The notes under the pieces were generated by a model that did no database searches, had not been told where the DNA came from, and was given only the letters and a program-made list of their open reading frames with translations. A stretch of 64,000 nucleotides of DNA from Blattabacterium sp. (Nauphoeta cinerea) (GTDB lineage Bacteria > Bacteroidota > Bacteroidia > Flavobacteriales > Blattabacteriaceae): assembly GCF_000471965.1 (NCBI RefSeq), contig NC_022550.1, positions 124,001 to 188,000 on the forward strand. The letters are read 5' to 3'. The position numbers and the translations under genes were made by a program. Below are positions 18,585 to 27,492 of the stretch, one piece after another; the first letter of the stretch is position 1; each line of letters starts with the position of its first letter.

Positions 18585-19583
18585 TTATTTATTTTTGTTA
18601 TAATAAGATGTTTTATCTAAAGTCCAAAGAATTTTTTCTTGAAAAAGGTTTTTTCTTACTTTACAAAAGTGATTCAAACAAAATATACAATGAGTATTAG
18701 AACAAGCTTCAACGTGAACTGATAATTCTACTTTAGATCCAAATTCTTTTTTAGTTAACTGAGTTAATTTTTTTACTTCTTCATTAGCTTCTTTGACATT
18801 AAAAAACCATGGAACAATTAGATGACAATCTATATGCAACGCACTCCCATATTTAATAATTTTTAAATGGTGGAGATCAATCCAATAAATATCTCTTTTT
18901 TCATTTAAGTAAAATGATAATTTTTTCAAAAGTTTTTTATCATATTCATCCATAATTCCAGCTGCAGCATTCCTCAATAATTTGAATCCTGTATACAAAA
19001 TTACGGATGAAAAAATAATCGAAATAATAGGATCTATCCATATACATTTGGTAATATTTAATATAATTAATCCTACAACTATTCCAAAAGTAGAATAAGT
19101 ATCGATTTGAAGATGTTTCCCGCTAGCTATTAATGTTAAAGCTCCATTTTTATGTCCTATTTTACAGGCTAAAAAGCCTAGTAAATAATTAATGATTCCG
19201 GTAAAAGACATCAAAAGTAAACCATAATCTAATTTTGATAAAATAATTTCATGTATATTATATTTAATACGTATAAAAGTGTTTGTAAAAATAGTAAGAC
19301 CTACTATAAAAATTAAAAACCCTTCTATAGCTGTTGATATAAATTCTATTTTACCATGCCCGTATGGATGATTTTGATCCTTAGGTAAAGAGGATATATA
19401 AAGACTACATAGTCCAATAAAACCACTAATAATGTTAATGAAACTTTCTATAGCATCGCTAAATATAGAGAGGGAAGAAGTTATATGCCAAGTGATTAGT
19501 TTTATGAAAAATAAAATAATCGCCACAAAAAAAATTATTTTCTGATAATAAAAATTTAATTTAATTTTTTTTGAATCATCCAT
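18585..19583 (-). CDS. Cation diffusion facilitator family transporter
   Basis: A 332-residue inner-membrane efflux protein of the CDF (FieF/ZitB) family with six predicted helices in the first 215 residues. The metal-site pattern SDAIESFIN in helix 2 and the HPYGHGKIE loop are clear; a cytoplasmic C-terminal domain follows. The tail has a Cys/His cluster, C-x4-C-x2-C-x4-C around ACSNTHCIFCLNHFC, probably an extra metal site. Zn2+ or Fe2+ is the likely substrate; the sequence does not decide. It starts 5 bases after the helicase stop. Confidence 0.87.
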   Translation of the reverse strand: MDDSKKIKLNFYYQKIIFFVAIILFFIKLITWHITSSLSIFSDAIESFINIISGFIGLCSLYISSLPKDQNHPYGHGKIEFISTAIEGFLIFIVGLTIFTNTFIRIKYNIHEIILSKLDYGLLLMSFTGIINYLLGFLACKIGHKNGALTLIASGKHLQIDTYSTFGIVVGLIILNITKCIWIDPIISIIFSSVILYTGFKLLRNAAAGIMDEYDKKLLKKLSFYLNEKRDIYWIDLHHLKIIKYGSALHIDCHLIVPWFFNVKEANEEVKKLTQLTKKEFGSKVELSVHVEACSNTHCIFCLNHFCKVRKNLFQEKILWTLDKTSYYNKNK

Positions 19584-19588
19584 AATTG

Positions 19589-21721
19589 TTATGAGTAAAT
19601 AACAAGTTTATTCAATTTTATCAAAATTCTTTTTTCTCCCAGTTTTTGAAATTTTATTAAGGCTATTTTATTTTGATTTTGTAGTTCTATAATGGTTCCT
19701 ACTCCAAAATCTTTGTGAAAAATTTTTATTCCTTTTTTAATTCCTAAATATTTATCATTTTCATGATTATGAAAATGATTTAAAGAACGAATTTTTTTTT
19801 TCTCTGATATTATATGATTTTTTATATCAATAAAATTTTTATGAAGTTCGTTAATGAAACGACTAGGAATATTTTCTTTTTTTTTCCCCCATATAAATCT
19901 ATATTTTGTATAAGTGAGTATTGCTTTTTTTTGAGCTCGAGTTAAAGCAACATAAAATAAACGACGTTCTTCCTCTATTTTTAGAGGGGTTTTTAAATTT
20001 GATTTGGATGGAAATAAATTTTCTTCTAGTCCCACAATAAAAACAATGGGAAATTCTAATCCTTTAGATAAGTGAACTGTCATTAATGAAACTTTATTTT
20101 TTTTATGATCAATATTTTCATTCATTTCCAAATAAAAACATTGCAAAAAACCAGATAAACTTGTATCTCCATTTTTTTTCAATTTTTTTTGTTCTTTGAC
20201 GTGTTGATATATATTATAAAGTATGTATTGAAAATCCTTATGATCATAATTTTTAGAATTTTCTTTTAATAAAAAACTTACCACATTTTTTGCTATTATA
20301 TACGCATTATCTTGTTCTATATTAATACGTAATTTTTCTATTGTAGAAATTACACTTATAAATCTATTTTTTGTTTTATTATTAATTTTTAATAAATATT
20401 GATAATTTTTAATATTTTTTATTATGTTATAAACTGCGATTCCTTTTTTTTGAAATAAGTTTAATATATTTTTTACTATTCTTGTGTTTATTTTTTTTAT
20501 AATACGGAATAAAGATTCTTCGTCATTGGGGTTCACAATAACTCTAAGATAAGCTAGAAAATCTCGAATTTCTTTTCGTTTTTCAAATGATATGGATCCA
20601 TATATATGATATGGAATGTTTTTTTTTTTGAGTGAATATTCTATAATATGTGATTGTATATTTGCTCTATAAAGAATAGCAAAATTTTCAAATTGAAAAT
20701 TTGTTTTTTCTTTTATAAAAAGAATAGAAGAAGCAACATATTCTGCTTCTTCTAATTCAGAATTAGCACAATATATTTTTATTTTTTCTCCTTTTTCATT
20801 ATTTGTCCATATTTTTTTAAAAATTTGATTTTTATTAAAAGAAATAATGTTATTAGAAGCTTGTACTATGTGATTAGTGGAGCGATAATTTTGTTCAAGA
20901 CGAAAAATTTTAACATTTTTATAATCAAGATGAAAATTTAAAATATTTGAAATATTAGCTCCACGAAAAGCATAAATACTTTGAGCGTCATCTCCTACTA
21001 CCAAAATATTTTTATGCTGAAAAGCTAAATTTTTTATAATAGTATATTGAGATAAATTGGTATCTTGATATTCATCAATTAATATATAATTAAATTTTTT
21101 TTGATATGCTTTAAGAACATTTGGAAAATAAAAAAATAAATGATTCGTATGAAGTAATATATCATCGAAATCTAATACATTTGCTTGAAAACAACGTTTT
21201 GTATAAATTTTATAAATTTTCGTAAAAAACTCTAATTCCTTGTCTTTTTTTAACTTTTTTTGATTAAAGTCGTATAAATTATTTTTATACTCAGAAATTT
21301 TTTTTCTTATATCTTTATAATTTAAGTATGTATTGTTGATATTTATGTTTTCTAATATTTTTTTTATAAGATTTTCTGAATCTTTCTGGTCATAAATAGT
21401 ATAATTCGATTTTAATCCTAACCAATGAGATTCTTTTCTTAAAAGACTGGAAAATATAGAATGAAAAGTCCCTATGGTTATTTGATCAAAATCTGTTCTA
21501 TTCATCATCATATTATAAATACGATTTTTCATTTCTATAGCAGCTTTTTTGGTAAAGGTCAAAGCCAATATATTGGAAGGAGGGATTCCTATGTTTTGAA
21601 TCATATGAACAATACGATGTGTAATAACACGAGTTTTTCCTGATCCTGCTCCAGCAATAACTAATATGGGCCCATTAATAGTTTCTATAATCTTTTGTTG
21701 ATAACTATTTAAATAATTCAT
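19589..21721 (-). CDS. UvrD/PcrA-type DNA helicase
   Basis: A 710-residue superfamily 1A 3'-5' helicase. Motif I AGAGSGKT is at 23-30, motif Ia follows as ALTFTKKAA, motif II is DEYQDTN, motif III GDDAQSIYAFRGA, and motifs V and VI are MTVHLSKGLE and RLFYVALTRA. A C-terminal basic segment ends in a PcrA-like region (KGIKIFHKDFGVGTII). It acts in nucleotide excision and mismatch repair and clears proteins from replicating DNA. It is slightly shorter than free-living homologues. It is 8 bases downstream of recG on the same strand. Confidence 0.93.
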   Translation of the reverse strand: MNYLNSYQQKIIETINGPILVIAGAGSGKTRVITHRIVHMIQNIGIPPSNILALTFTKKAAIEMKNRIYNMMMNRTDFDQITIGTFHSIFSSLLRKESHWLGLKSNYTIYDQKDSENLIKKILENININNTYLNYKDIRKKISEYKNNLYDFNQKKLKKDKELEFFTKIYKIYTKRCFQANVLDFDDILLHTNHLFFYFPNVLKAYQKKFNYILIDEYQDTNLSQYTIIKNLAFQHKNILVVGDDAQSIYAFRGANISNILNFHLDYKNVKIFRLEQNYRSTNHIVQASNNIISFNKNQIFKKIWTNNEKGEKIKIYCANSELEEAEYVASSILFIKEKTNFQFENFAILYRANIQSHIIEYSLKKKNIPYHIYGSISFEKRKEIRDFLAYLRVIVNPNDEESLFRIIKKINTRIVKNILNLFQKKGIAVYNIIKNIKNYQYLLKINNKTKNRFISVISTIEKLRINIEQDNAYIIAKNVVSFLLKENSKNYDHKDFQYILYNIYQHVKEQKKLKKNGDTSLSGFLQCFYLEMNENIDHKKNKVSLMTVHLSKGLEFPIVFIVGLEENLFPSKSNLKTPLKIEEERRLFYVALTRAQKKAILTYTKYRFIWGKKKENIPSRFINELHKNFIDIKNHIISEKKKIRSLNHFHNHENDKYLGIKKGIKIFHKDFGVGTIIELQNQNKIALIKFQKLGEKRILIKLNKLVIYS

Positions 21722-21729
21722 GAATTGAC

Positions 21730-23814
21730 TTATTTATAAATTTTAAATTTATTTTTGTAGTATTCATAAAAAATATTTTTGTTCTCATTCAAGAAATTAG
21801 GATTTTCTTTAAAAAAATTTCTAGCGATTGGAAAAACTTCCTTGATTAATTTATAATCTTTGATTAAATCTATGATGCGGAAATGACTTTTTCCACTTTG
21901 TTTAGTTCCTATTAAATCTCCACCACCACGTAATTTTAGATCTTCTTTAGCTATTTCTAATCCTTTGTTTGTTTCACACATTTTCTTAATTCTAAAAATA
22001 CCTTCTACACTAATTTTATGATTAGTAATAAGAAGACAATAACTTTGATGAATCCCTCTCCCTACTCTTCCTCTTAATTGATGTAATTGAGATAAACCAA
22101 AACAATCTGCATTTTCTATCAAAATAACTGATGCATTGGGGACATTGACTCCCACTTCTATAACTGTAGTTGATATTAAAATTTTAATTTTTCCACGTAA
22201 TAATCGATCAATTTGAATATTTTTATCCTGAAAATTCATTTCTCCATGTAAAATTCCAATTTCATTTTTGAAATTTTTGAATCTTTCTTTAATTTCTTGA
22301 TACCCTTTCATTAAGTTTTTATACTTTAAAGAAGTATTTATAGTAGGATATATAATATAAATTTGTCTACCTTCTAAAATTTGGTCTTTTATTATTTTGA
22401 AAGCTTGATCCCTATTTTTATTCCAAAAATGAACAGTTTTAATAGGTTTTCTTCCTAAAGGCAATTTTTTTATAATAGAAATATTTAAATCATGATAAAT
22501 AATTTTTGCTAATGTCCTAGGAATAGGAGTTGCCGTCATAATTAAAATATGAGGAGGTTTGTTGTCTTTTTTCCAAATTTTTTCTCTTTGTTCTACCCCA
22601 AAACGTTGTTCTTCATCTATTATTGCTAATCCCAGATTTTGAAATTGAAGTTTTTCTTGAATTAAAGAATGTGTTCCGATTACAATAGAAATTTTTCTTG
22701 TCAAGATATCGTGATAAAGAGATTTTCGTGTAGAATCAGAAATAGAACTTGTCAATAAAGCTACTTTAATTCCGATTTTTGAAAACATTTTGCTTATAGA
22801 ATAATAATGTTGTATCGCTAAAACTTCAGTAGGAGCCATTAAACAAGACTGAAATCCATTATCTAAAGCTACAAGCATTGATAATACAGCTATAATCGTC
22901 TTTCCACACCCCACTTCTCCTTGTAATAATCGGTTCATTTGAGTTGGTTTTTTCAAATCATGCCATATTTCTTTAAATACTTTTTTTTGTTCTACTGTTA
23001 AAGAAAAAGGTAAAAAATACTTGTAAAAAGTATGAAAATTATTACCTAATTTTGTAAAAGGATAACTATATGTTACTTTTTTTTTATATAAAAAAAATAA
23101 TTTTAATAAAAATAATTCTTCAAATTTCAAAGAATATTGTGCTTGTAGCAATAAATCACCAGATTCTGGAAAATGAATTTGAATTAAAGCTTTTTTTCTT
23201 GACATCAGTTTTTTATTAAGAAAATCTTGAAAAAAAAAATCGTTTATATTATTTTTTAATTCTTTGATAATATTTTGTAATAAATTGATCATAAATGAAT
23301 TATTTATTCCTTTTTCCTTTAAATTTTTAGGAACAGAATATATAGGGAATATTGAATCTTTCTTTATTGAAGATTTTGAAGATGAAGAATAAAATTCTTT
23401 AATGTTTGGATGAATAATTTGAATTTTTTTTTGAAAATATTTGACTCTTCCAGAAACCATTACTGTAATATTTTTTGTGATGCTTCTTATAAAATTATTT
23501 TTTTTAAACCAAACTAATTCAACAAAACCTGTTTTATCCTCCAAATATGCTATTAATATTTTTCCTTTTTTATTTTTATAGTTTATTTCTTCAATATTGG
23601 TTATTTTACCTAATACTCGTATAAAATCATTATTATTATTATTTGATAATTCTGATATATTATTCAATGTGAACAAATGCATATATCCTTTAGGATAAAA
23701 AAAAAGTAAATCTTCATATGTGTAAAGGTTCAATTCAGTGTTTAATAAATATGCTTTATTCAAGCTTAATCCCTTTAAATACTTTAAAGATTTTTTTAGA
23801 ATATTACAAGACAT
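21730..23814 (-). CDS. recG: ATP-dependent DNA helicase RecG
   Basis: A 694-residue superfamily 2 helicase that remodels stalled replication forks and branched DNA. The N-terminal OB-fold wedge domain (about 55-140) precedes the helicase core with Walker A GEVGCGKT near residue 300, the DEEQRFG box, and the late segments LRGRVGRGIHQSYC and LRGGGDLIGTKQSG typical of RecG rather than Mfd. Length is normal. It is first of a minus-strand run recG, uvrD-like, CDF, DUF4290, murA with spacers of 5-25 bases. Confidence 0.95.
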   Translation of the reverse strand: MSCNILKKSLKYLKGLSLNKAYLLNTELNLYTYEDLLFFYPKGYMHLFTLNNISELSNNNNNDFIRVLGKITNIEEINYKNKKGKILIAYLEDKTGFVELVWFKKNNFIRSITKNITVMVSGRVKYFQKKIQIIHPNIKEFYSSSSKSSIKKDSIFPIYSVPKNLKEKGINNSFMINLLQNIIKELKNNINDFFFQDFLNKKLMSRKKALIQIHFPESGDLLLQAQYSLKFEELFLLKLFFLYKKKVTYSYPFTKLGNNFHTFYKYFLPFSLTVEQKKVFKEIWHDLKKPTQMNRLLQGEVGCGKTIIAVLSMLVALDNGFQSCLMAPTEVLAIQHYYSISKMFSKIGIKVALLTSSISDSTRKSLYHDILTRKISIVIGTHSLIQEKLQFQNLGLAIIDEEQRFGVEQREKIWKKDNKPPHILIMTATPIPRTLAKIIYHDLNISIIKKLPLGRKPIKTVHFWNKNRDQAFKIIKDQILEGRQIYIIYPTINTSLKYKNLMKGYQEIKERFKNFKNEIGILHGEMNFQDKNIQIDRLLRGKIKILISTTVIEVGVNVPNASVILIENADCFGLSQLHQLRGRVGRGIHQSYCLLITNHKISVEGIFRIKKMCETNKGLEIAKEDLKLRGGGDLIGTKQSGKSHFRIIDLIKDYKLIKEVFPIARNFFKENPNFLNENKNIFYEYYKNKFKIYK

Positions 23815-23863
23815 AAAAGAAATGTAAATTATTTATAATCTGTTATAGTTATTAAAAAATACT

Positions 23864-23871
23864 TAATTTTG
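23864..23871 (+). promoter_or_regulatory. Possible -7 element for tRNA-Val-rpsU
   Basis: TAATTTTG fits the Bacteroidetes -7 consensus TAnnTTTG and ends 11 bases before the tRNA-Val gene, implying a leader of only a few bases. The -33 region at the expected spacing reads TGTT rather than TTTG, so support is partial. Confidence 0.45.
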
Positions 23872-23882
23872 TTGATTTTGAA

Positions 23883-23958
23883 GGACATTTAGCTCAGGTA
23901 GGTTTAGAGCGCTACTTTGACAGAGTAGAGGACATCGGTTCAAATCCGATAGTGTCCA
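23883..23958 (+). tRNA. tRNA-Val (anticodon GAC)
   Basis: Full cloverleaf: acceptor GGACATT pairs with AGTGTCC, D arm GCTC/GAGC, anticodon stem CTACT/AGTAG with loop TTGACAG giving anticodon GAC, T arm ATCGG/CCGAT around TTCAAAT, discriminator A. It reads GUU and GUC. The CCA end is not encoded; the next bases are TAT. Confidence 0.95.
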
Positions 23959-23991
23959 TATATATATACATAATTATTTATTAAGTTTTTT

Positions 23992-24189
23992 ATGATCTTA
24001 ATTACTACTGTTAGAGAAGGAGAATCAATTGATAAAGCTTTAAAAAAAAGTAAAAAAAAATTTGACAAAACTCGTATTTTAAAAGAATTTAGAGAAAAGC
24101 AACAATATATCAAACCATCTGAAGGGAGAAGAAATGAAATATTAAGAGCGAAATATAGAGAACGTATGAAATTGAAAAAAGAAGAATAA
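23992..24189 (+). CDS. rpsU: 30S ribosomal protein S21
   Basis: A 65-residue, very basic protein. The N-terminal pattern ITTVREGESIDKALKKSKKKFDKT and the C-terminal RAKYRERMKLKK tail identify S21. In Bacteroidetes 30S subunits S21 belongs to the group that sequesters the anti-Shine-Dalgarno end of 16S rRNA, in keeping with the lack of clear Shine-Dalgarno sites before genes in this window. It lies 34 bases after tRNA-Val and 18 before aroE, probably one transcript. Confidence 0.96.
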   Translation: MILITTVREGESIDKALKKSKKKFDKTRILKEFREKQQYIKPSEGRRNEILRAKYRERMKLKKEE

Positions 24190-24207
24190 ATTTGTGTTTG
24201 TTATTTT

Positions 24208-24978
24208 ATGATACATCAAAAAACACAAATTTACGGTTTGATAGGAAAAGATATTAAATATTCTTTTTCTAGAATATTTTTTTTAAAAAAATTTAAAAAA
24301 GAATTTATTGCTAATGCAGATTATAAAATTTTTGATATTCCAAAAATAGAAAATATATTGTTTATATTTCAAAATCCTTATTTAAAAGGATGTAATGTTA
24401 CTATTCCATACAAAACAAGTGTTATTCCTTTTTTGAATAAAGTCATGCCTGAAGCAAAATCTATAGGATCTGTGAATGTGGTAAAAATTCATAACAAATG
24501 CAAAATTGGTTTTAATACAGATGTTTTAGGTTTTGAGCATTCTTTTAAAAAAGATTTAAAAAAATTGACAAATAAAAAAAATTTAAAAGCGTTAATTTTG
24601 GGAACTGGAGGTGTTTCTAAAACAATTTCATTTGTTTTAAACAAATTACAAATTTCACATCAATATGTTTCTAGAAAAAAAAATATGGGTTTTTTAGTTT
24701 ATGAAGATATCAATAAAAATTTATTAAAAAAGTACAAAATTATTATTAATTGTACTCCTATAGGAACATATCCTAATATAAATTCATGTCCATCTTTACC
24801 ATATCAATATATTTCTTCCAAACATTATTTTTATGATCTAATTTATAATCCCAATAAAACTTTGTTTTTAAAAAAAGCAGAAAAAAATGGGGCTTTAATC
24901 AAAAATGGATTAGAAATGTTATACATTCAAGCTGAGGAATCTTGGAATATATGGATAAATGAAATTCATGAAATATAA
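24208..24978 (+). CDS. aroE: Shikimate dehydrogenase
   Basis: A 256-residue NADPH-dependent enzyme reducing 3-dehydroshikimate to shikimate in aromatic amino acid synthesis. The shikimate-binding motif with its paired serines (KYSFS) is near residue 18-21, NVTIPYK supplies catalytic Lys69, NTDVLGF the Asp at 105, and the cofactor loop is GTGGVSK from 132. Slightly shorter than E. coli AroE (272). It indicates that the symbiont still makes chorismate-derived compounds. It overlaps ribD by 11 bases with the ribD start chosen here. Confidence 0.93.
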   Translation: MIHQKTQIYGLIGKDIKYSFSRIFFLKKFKKEFIANADYKIFDIPKIENILFIFQNPYLKGCNVTIPYKTSVIPFLNKVMPEAKSIGSVNVVKIHNKCKIGFNTDVLGFEHSFKKDLKKLTNKKNLKALILGTGGVSKTISFVLNKLQISHQYVSRKKNMGFLVYEDINKNLLKKYKIIINCTPIGTYPNINSCPSLPYQYISSKHYFYDLIYNPNKTLFLKKAEKNGALIKNGLEMLYIQAEESWNIWINEIHEI

Positions 24979-25996
24979 AGAAATTTTTATGAAAAGAGCT
25001 ATACAACTAGCTAAAAACGGATTAGGTTTTACATCTCCAAATCCTATGGTCGGTTGTGTAATAGAAAGAAATGGGATAGTTTTATCGGAAGGATGGCATT
25101 ATAAAAAAGGAATATATCATGCTGAGTTTTTAGCTATTCATAATGTAAAAAATAAATATTTATTTTTTGATTCTACTCTATATGTAACATTGGAACCATG
25201 TGTTCATTTTGGAGAAACTCCACCTTGTGTGGATTTAATCATTAGAAAAAATATTCCAAGAGTAGTAGTGGGGATACAAGACCCTTGTGATAAAGTAAAA
25301 GGATTAGGAATAAAAAAATTAAGAAAATATGGAGTTGAAGTTATAGAAAATGTTTTAATAGATCAATGTCGTATTTTAAATAAGCGTTTTTTTACTTTCT
25401 ATAAAAAAAAACGCCCTTATATTATATTAAAATGGGCAGAAAGTTATGATGGGTTTATCCATTCAGAAAATAATAAAGGACATTGGATCAGTGGAATATA
25501 TGCTAGGCAACTAAATCATAAATGGAGATCTGAAGAAGATGGAATTTTGGTAGGAAGAAAAACTGTATTAAATGATAACCCCAAGTTAAATGTTAGAAAA
25601 TGGTTTGGAAAAAATCCTGTTAGAATTTTTATTGATCGAGAATTGAGTATTTCTAATTCTCATTTTATTTTAGATGGATCCCAATATACTATTGTGTTTA
25701 CAGAACAAAATAAGGAAAACCAAGAGAATATAGAATATGTTCAAATTTCTTTTGAAAAAAAAATAATAAATCAAATATTGAATTTTTTGTATAAAAAGAA
25801 AATATTATCTTTGATAGTGGAAGGAGGAAAAAAAACCTTAGAAAACTTTATAAAAGAAAATATTTGGGATGAATGTCGTATTTTTGTATGCGATATTGTA
25901 TTGAAAAGCGGACTAAAAGCTCCTAAAGTAAAAGGAATTATATCTAATAAAATGAATCTTAATAAAGATCAATTTATTATGAAATTGTCAATTTAA
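24968..25996 (+). CDS. ribD: Riboflavin biosynthesis deaminase/reductase RibD
   Basis: A bifunctional enzyme for two successive steps of riboflavin synthesis. The N-terminal cytidine-deaminase-like domain has the zinc site HAE (about 51-53) and PCVHFGETPPC; the C-terminal reductase domain begins around KWAESYDGFI and contains the SEEDGILVGRKTVLNDNP segment. I chose the ATG at 24968 because it gives the family's usual spacing to AIQLAKNGLG; ATG 24959 would add three residues. The stop overlaps that of the convergent acyl-CoA reductase gene by 9 bases. Confidence 0.93.
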   Translation: MKYKEIFMKRAIQLAKNGLGFTSPNPMVGCVIERNGIVLSEGWHYKKGIYHAEFLAIHNVKNKYLFFDSTLYVTLEPCVHFGETPPCVDLIIRKNIPRVVVGIQDPCDKVKGLGIKKLRKYGVEVIENVLIDQCRILNKRFFTFYKKKRPYIILKWAESYDGFIHSENNKGHWISGIYARQLNHKWRSEEDGILVGRKTVLNDNPKLNVRKWFGKNPVRIFIDRELSISNSHFILDGSQYTIVFTEQNKENQENIEYVQISFEKKIINQILNFLYKKKILSLIVEGGKKTLENFIKENIWDECRIFVCDIVLKSGLKAPKVKGIISNKMNLNKDQFIMKLSI

Positions 25997-27043
25997 AAAT
26001 TGAATTGTATCGATTTCGTCTGCATAGTCTTCTAATTTTGGATATTGTGTTTTTCCGAAAAAAATTTCTTTATCTAAAAAATTTTTAGACACTATACATT
26101 GTAGATTATTCTTATTTTTTAAAATTGTTTTTTTTAACTGATTTAAATCATTATAAAATTCATAATAAACTACAGATATTGGATTATAAAAATTCTTTTC
26201 TTCTTTTAAAATCAGAAAATGATTTTTTTGAAAAGAGATTTTATTCATAGTATAAATAGATAAATAATATTTATAGTTATCTGTATACTTGTAGTTTTTT
26301 GTAATATATTCAGATATAAATGATTTTTTTAATATCAAATGAAGATTGTAATTATAAGGGATAAATATTTTTCCTACATTCCTACATCCTCTTCCTGAAT
26401 AAGTTAATATATCTCTATTCAAAGAAATTAATTCTTCTTCTGTTTCAGTTCCTTGTAATACAGCTATAGAGGTTCTACTTTTTCTAAGCAAAACAGGATA
26501 TTTTCTAAAATAATATTCAAAATAACGAGCTGTATTATTATTTCCAGTAGCTATTACATAATCAAATTTTTCATGAAAAATATTTTTTGTAAACTTTATT
26601 TTATTTTTAAACATAGGTTTTTCGTATATCATCATATCACATAAAAATGGAAGTAACAAATTATCTTCTTCAGATAATTTAATTATGATCTTATGCCCTG
26701 ATAAAATCACACACAAAAAATCATGTAATCCTATCATCGGTACATTTCCCGGCATAATAACAAGAATTTTTTTAGATTTTTTTTTTGTAATAGAATATTT
26801 ACTCATCCAATATTCTAATTTTTCTTTTTTAAGATTTTTGCTCCATTGACTAAATGTTATCAATAAATCCTCTATTCTAAACCAATCATTTGTAGTAGTT
26901 ACTTTATTGATCGTTTTTTGAAAAGAAGAAAAAAACTTTTGGGAATATTTAGATAAACACTTTTTATGTACATAAAATTCATTAACTTCTTTTAAAAAAA
27001 ATCCTATTTTATCAAAAATTTTAATCATTATTTTTATTTTCAT
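25988..27043 (-). CDS. LuxC-like acyl-CoA reductase of Bacteroidetes
   Basis: A 351-residue protein of the LuxC/acyl-CoA reductase family. It shows MPGNVPMIGLHDFL near 97-110, ATGNNNTARYFEYYF near 165-179, and SGRGCRNVGK with the presumed catalytic Cys220. In Vibrio, LuxC reduces activated fatty acids to aldehydes for luciferase, but the Bacteroidetes version is widespread in non-luminous species, typically beside a ferredoxin as here, and its true substrate is unknown to me. The full-length start ATG at 27041-27043 shares CATG with the ferredoxin start on the other strand and gives an N-terminus of the expected length. Confidence 0.8.
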   Translation of the reverse strand: MKIKIMIKIFDKIGFFLKEVNEFYVHKKCLSKYSQKFFSSFQKTINKVTTTNDWFRIEDLLITFSQWSKNLKKEKLEYWMSKYSITKKKSKKILVIMPGNVPMIGLHDFLCVILSGHKIIIKLSEEDNLLLPFLCDMMIYEKPMFKNKIKFTKNIFHEKFDYVIATGNNNTARYFEYYFRKYPVLLRKSRTSIAVLQGTETEEELISLNRDILTYSGRGCRNVGKIFIPYNYNLHLILKKSFISEYITKNYKYTDNYKYYLSIYTMNKISFQKNHFLILKEEKNFYNPISVVYYEFYNDLNQLKKTILKNKNNLQCIVSKNFLDKEIFFGKTQYPKLEDYADEIDTIQFLN

Positions 27044-27374
27044 GTCTATAAAAATTACAGAAAAATGTATAAACTGTGGAGCTTGTGAACCTGAGTGTCC
27101 TAATCAAGCAATTTATGAAGGCGGAAAAAAATGGAGAATGTCAGATGGAACTTCTTTGAAAAAGAATGAAATCTCGGATCCCACTATATTTTACGAACCC
27201 AAAAGAAAAGATATATATTTTATTATTCCAGAAAAATGTACAGAATGTGTAGGATTTTATGATGAGCCACAATGTATGATGATTTGTCCCGTTCAATGTT
27301 GTGTTCAAGATAAAGATAATTATGAAAATAAAAAAGAACTTATTCAAAAAAAGAATTTTCTGCATGAAGGTTAG
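27042..27374 (+). CDS. 2[4Fe-4S] ferredoxin
   Basis: A 110-residue ferredoxin. The first cluster motif is C-x2-C-x2-C-x3-C (Cys9, 12, 15, 19); the second is C-x2-C-x8-C-x3-C (Cys66, 69, 78, 82), the long-spaced arrangement of the Alvin/YfhL type. Two more cysteines follow at 86-87. It is a soluble electron carrier. Its start codon overlaps that of the divergent acyl-CoA reductase, suggesting one regulatory unit and perhaps redox partnership, which is inference. Confidence 0.92.
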   Translation: MSIKITEKCINCGACEPECPNQAIYEGGKKWRMSDGTSLKKNEISDPTIFYEPKRKDIYFIIPEKCTECVGFYDEPQCMMICPVQCCVQDKDNYENKKELIQKKNFLHEG

Positions 27375-27492
27375 AATTAAAAATTGATGATGGAAGAAAC
27401 AAAAAAATTATATGTCAATTTTCATTTAAATTCATTCATATTTTGAAAAAATCAATAATTTTTTAAAAATAAAACTATTTGTTGGAATTAAT

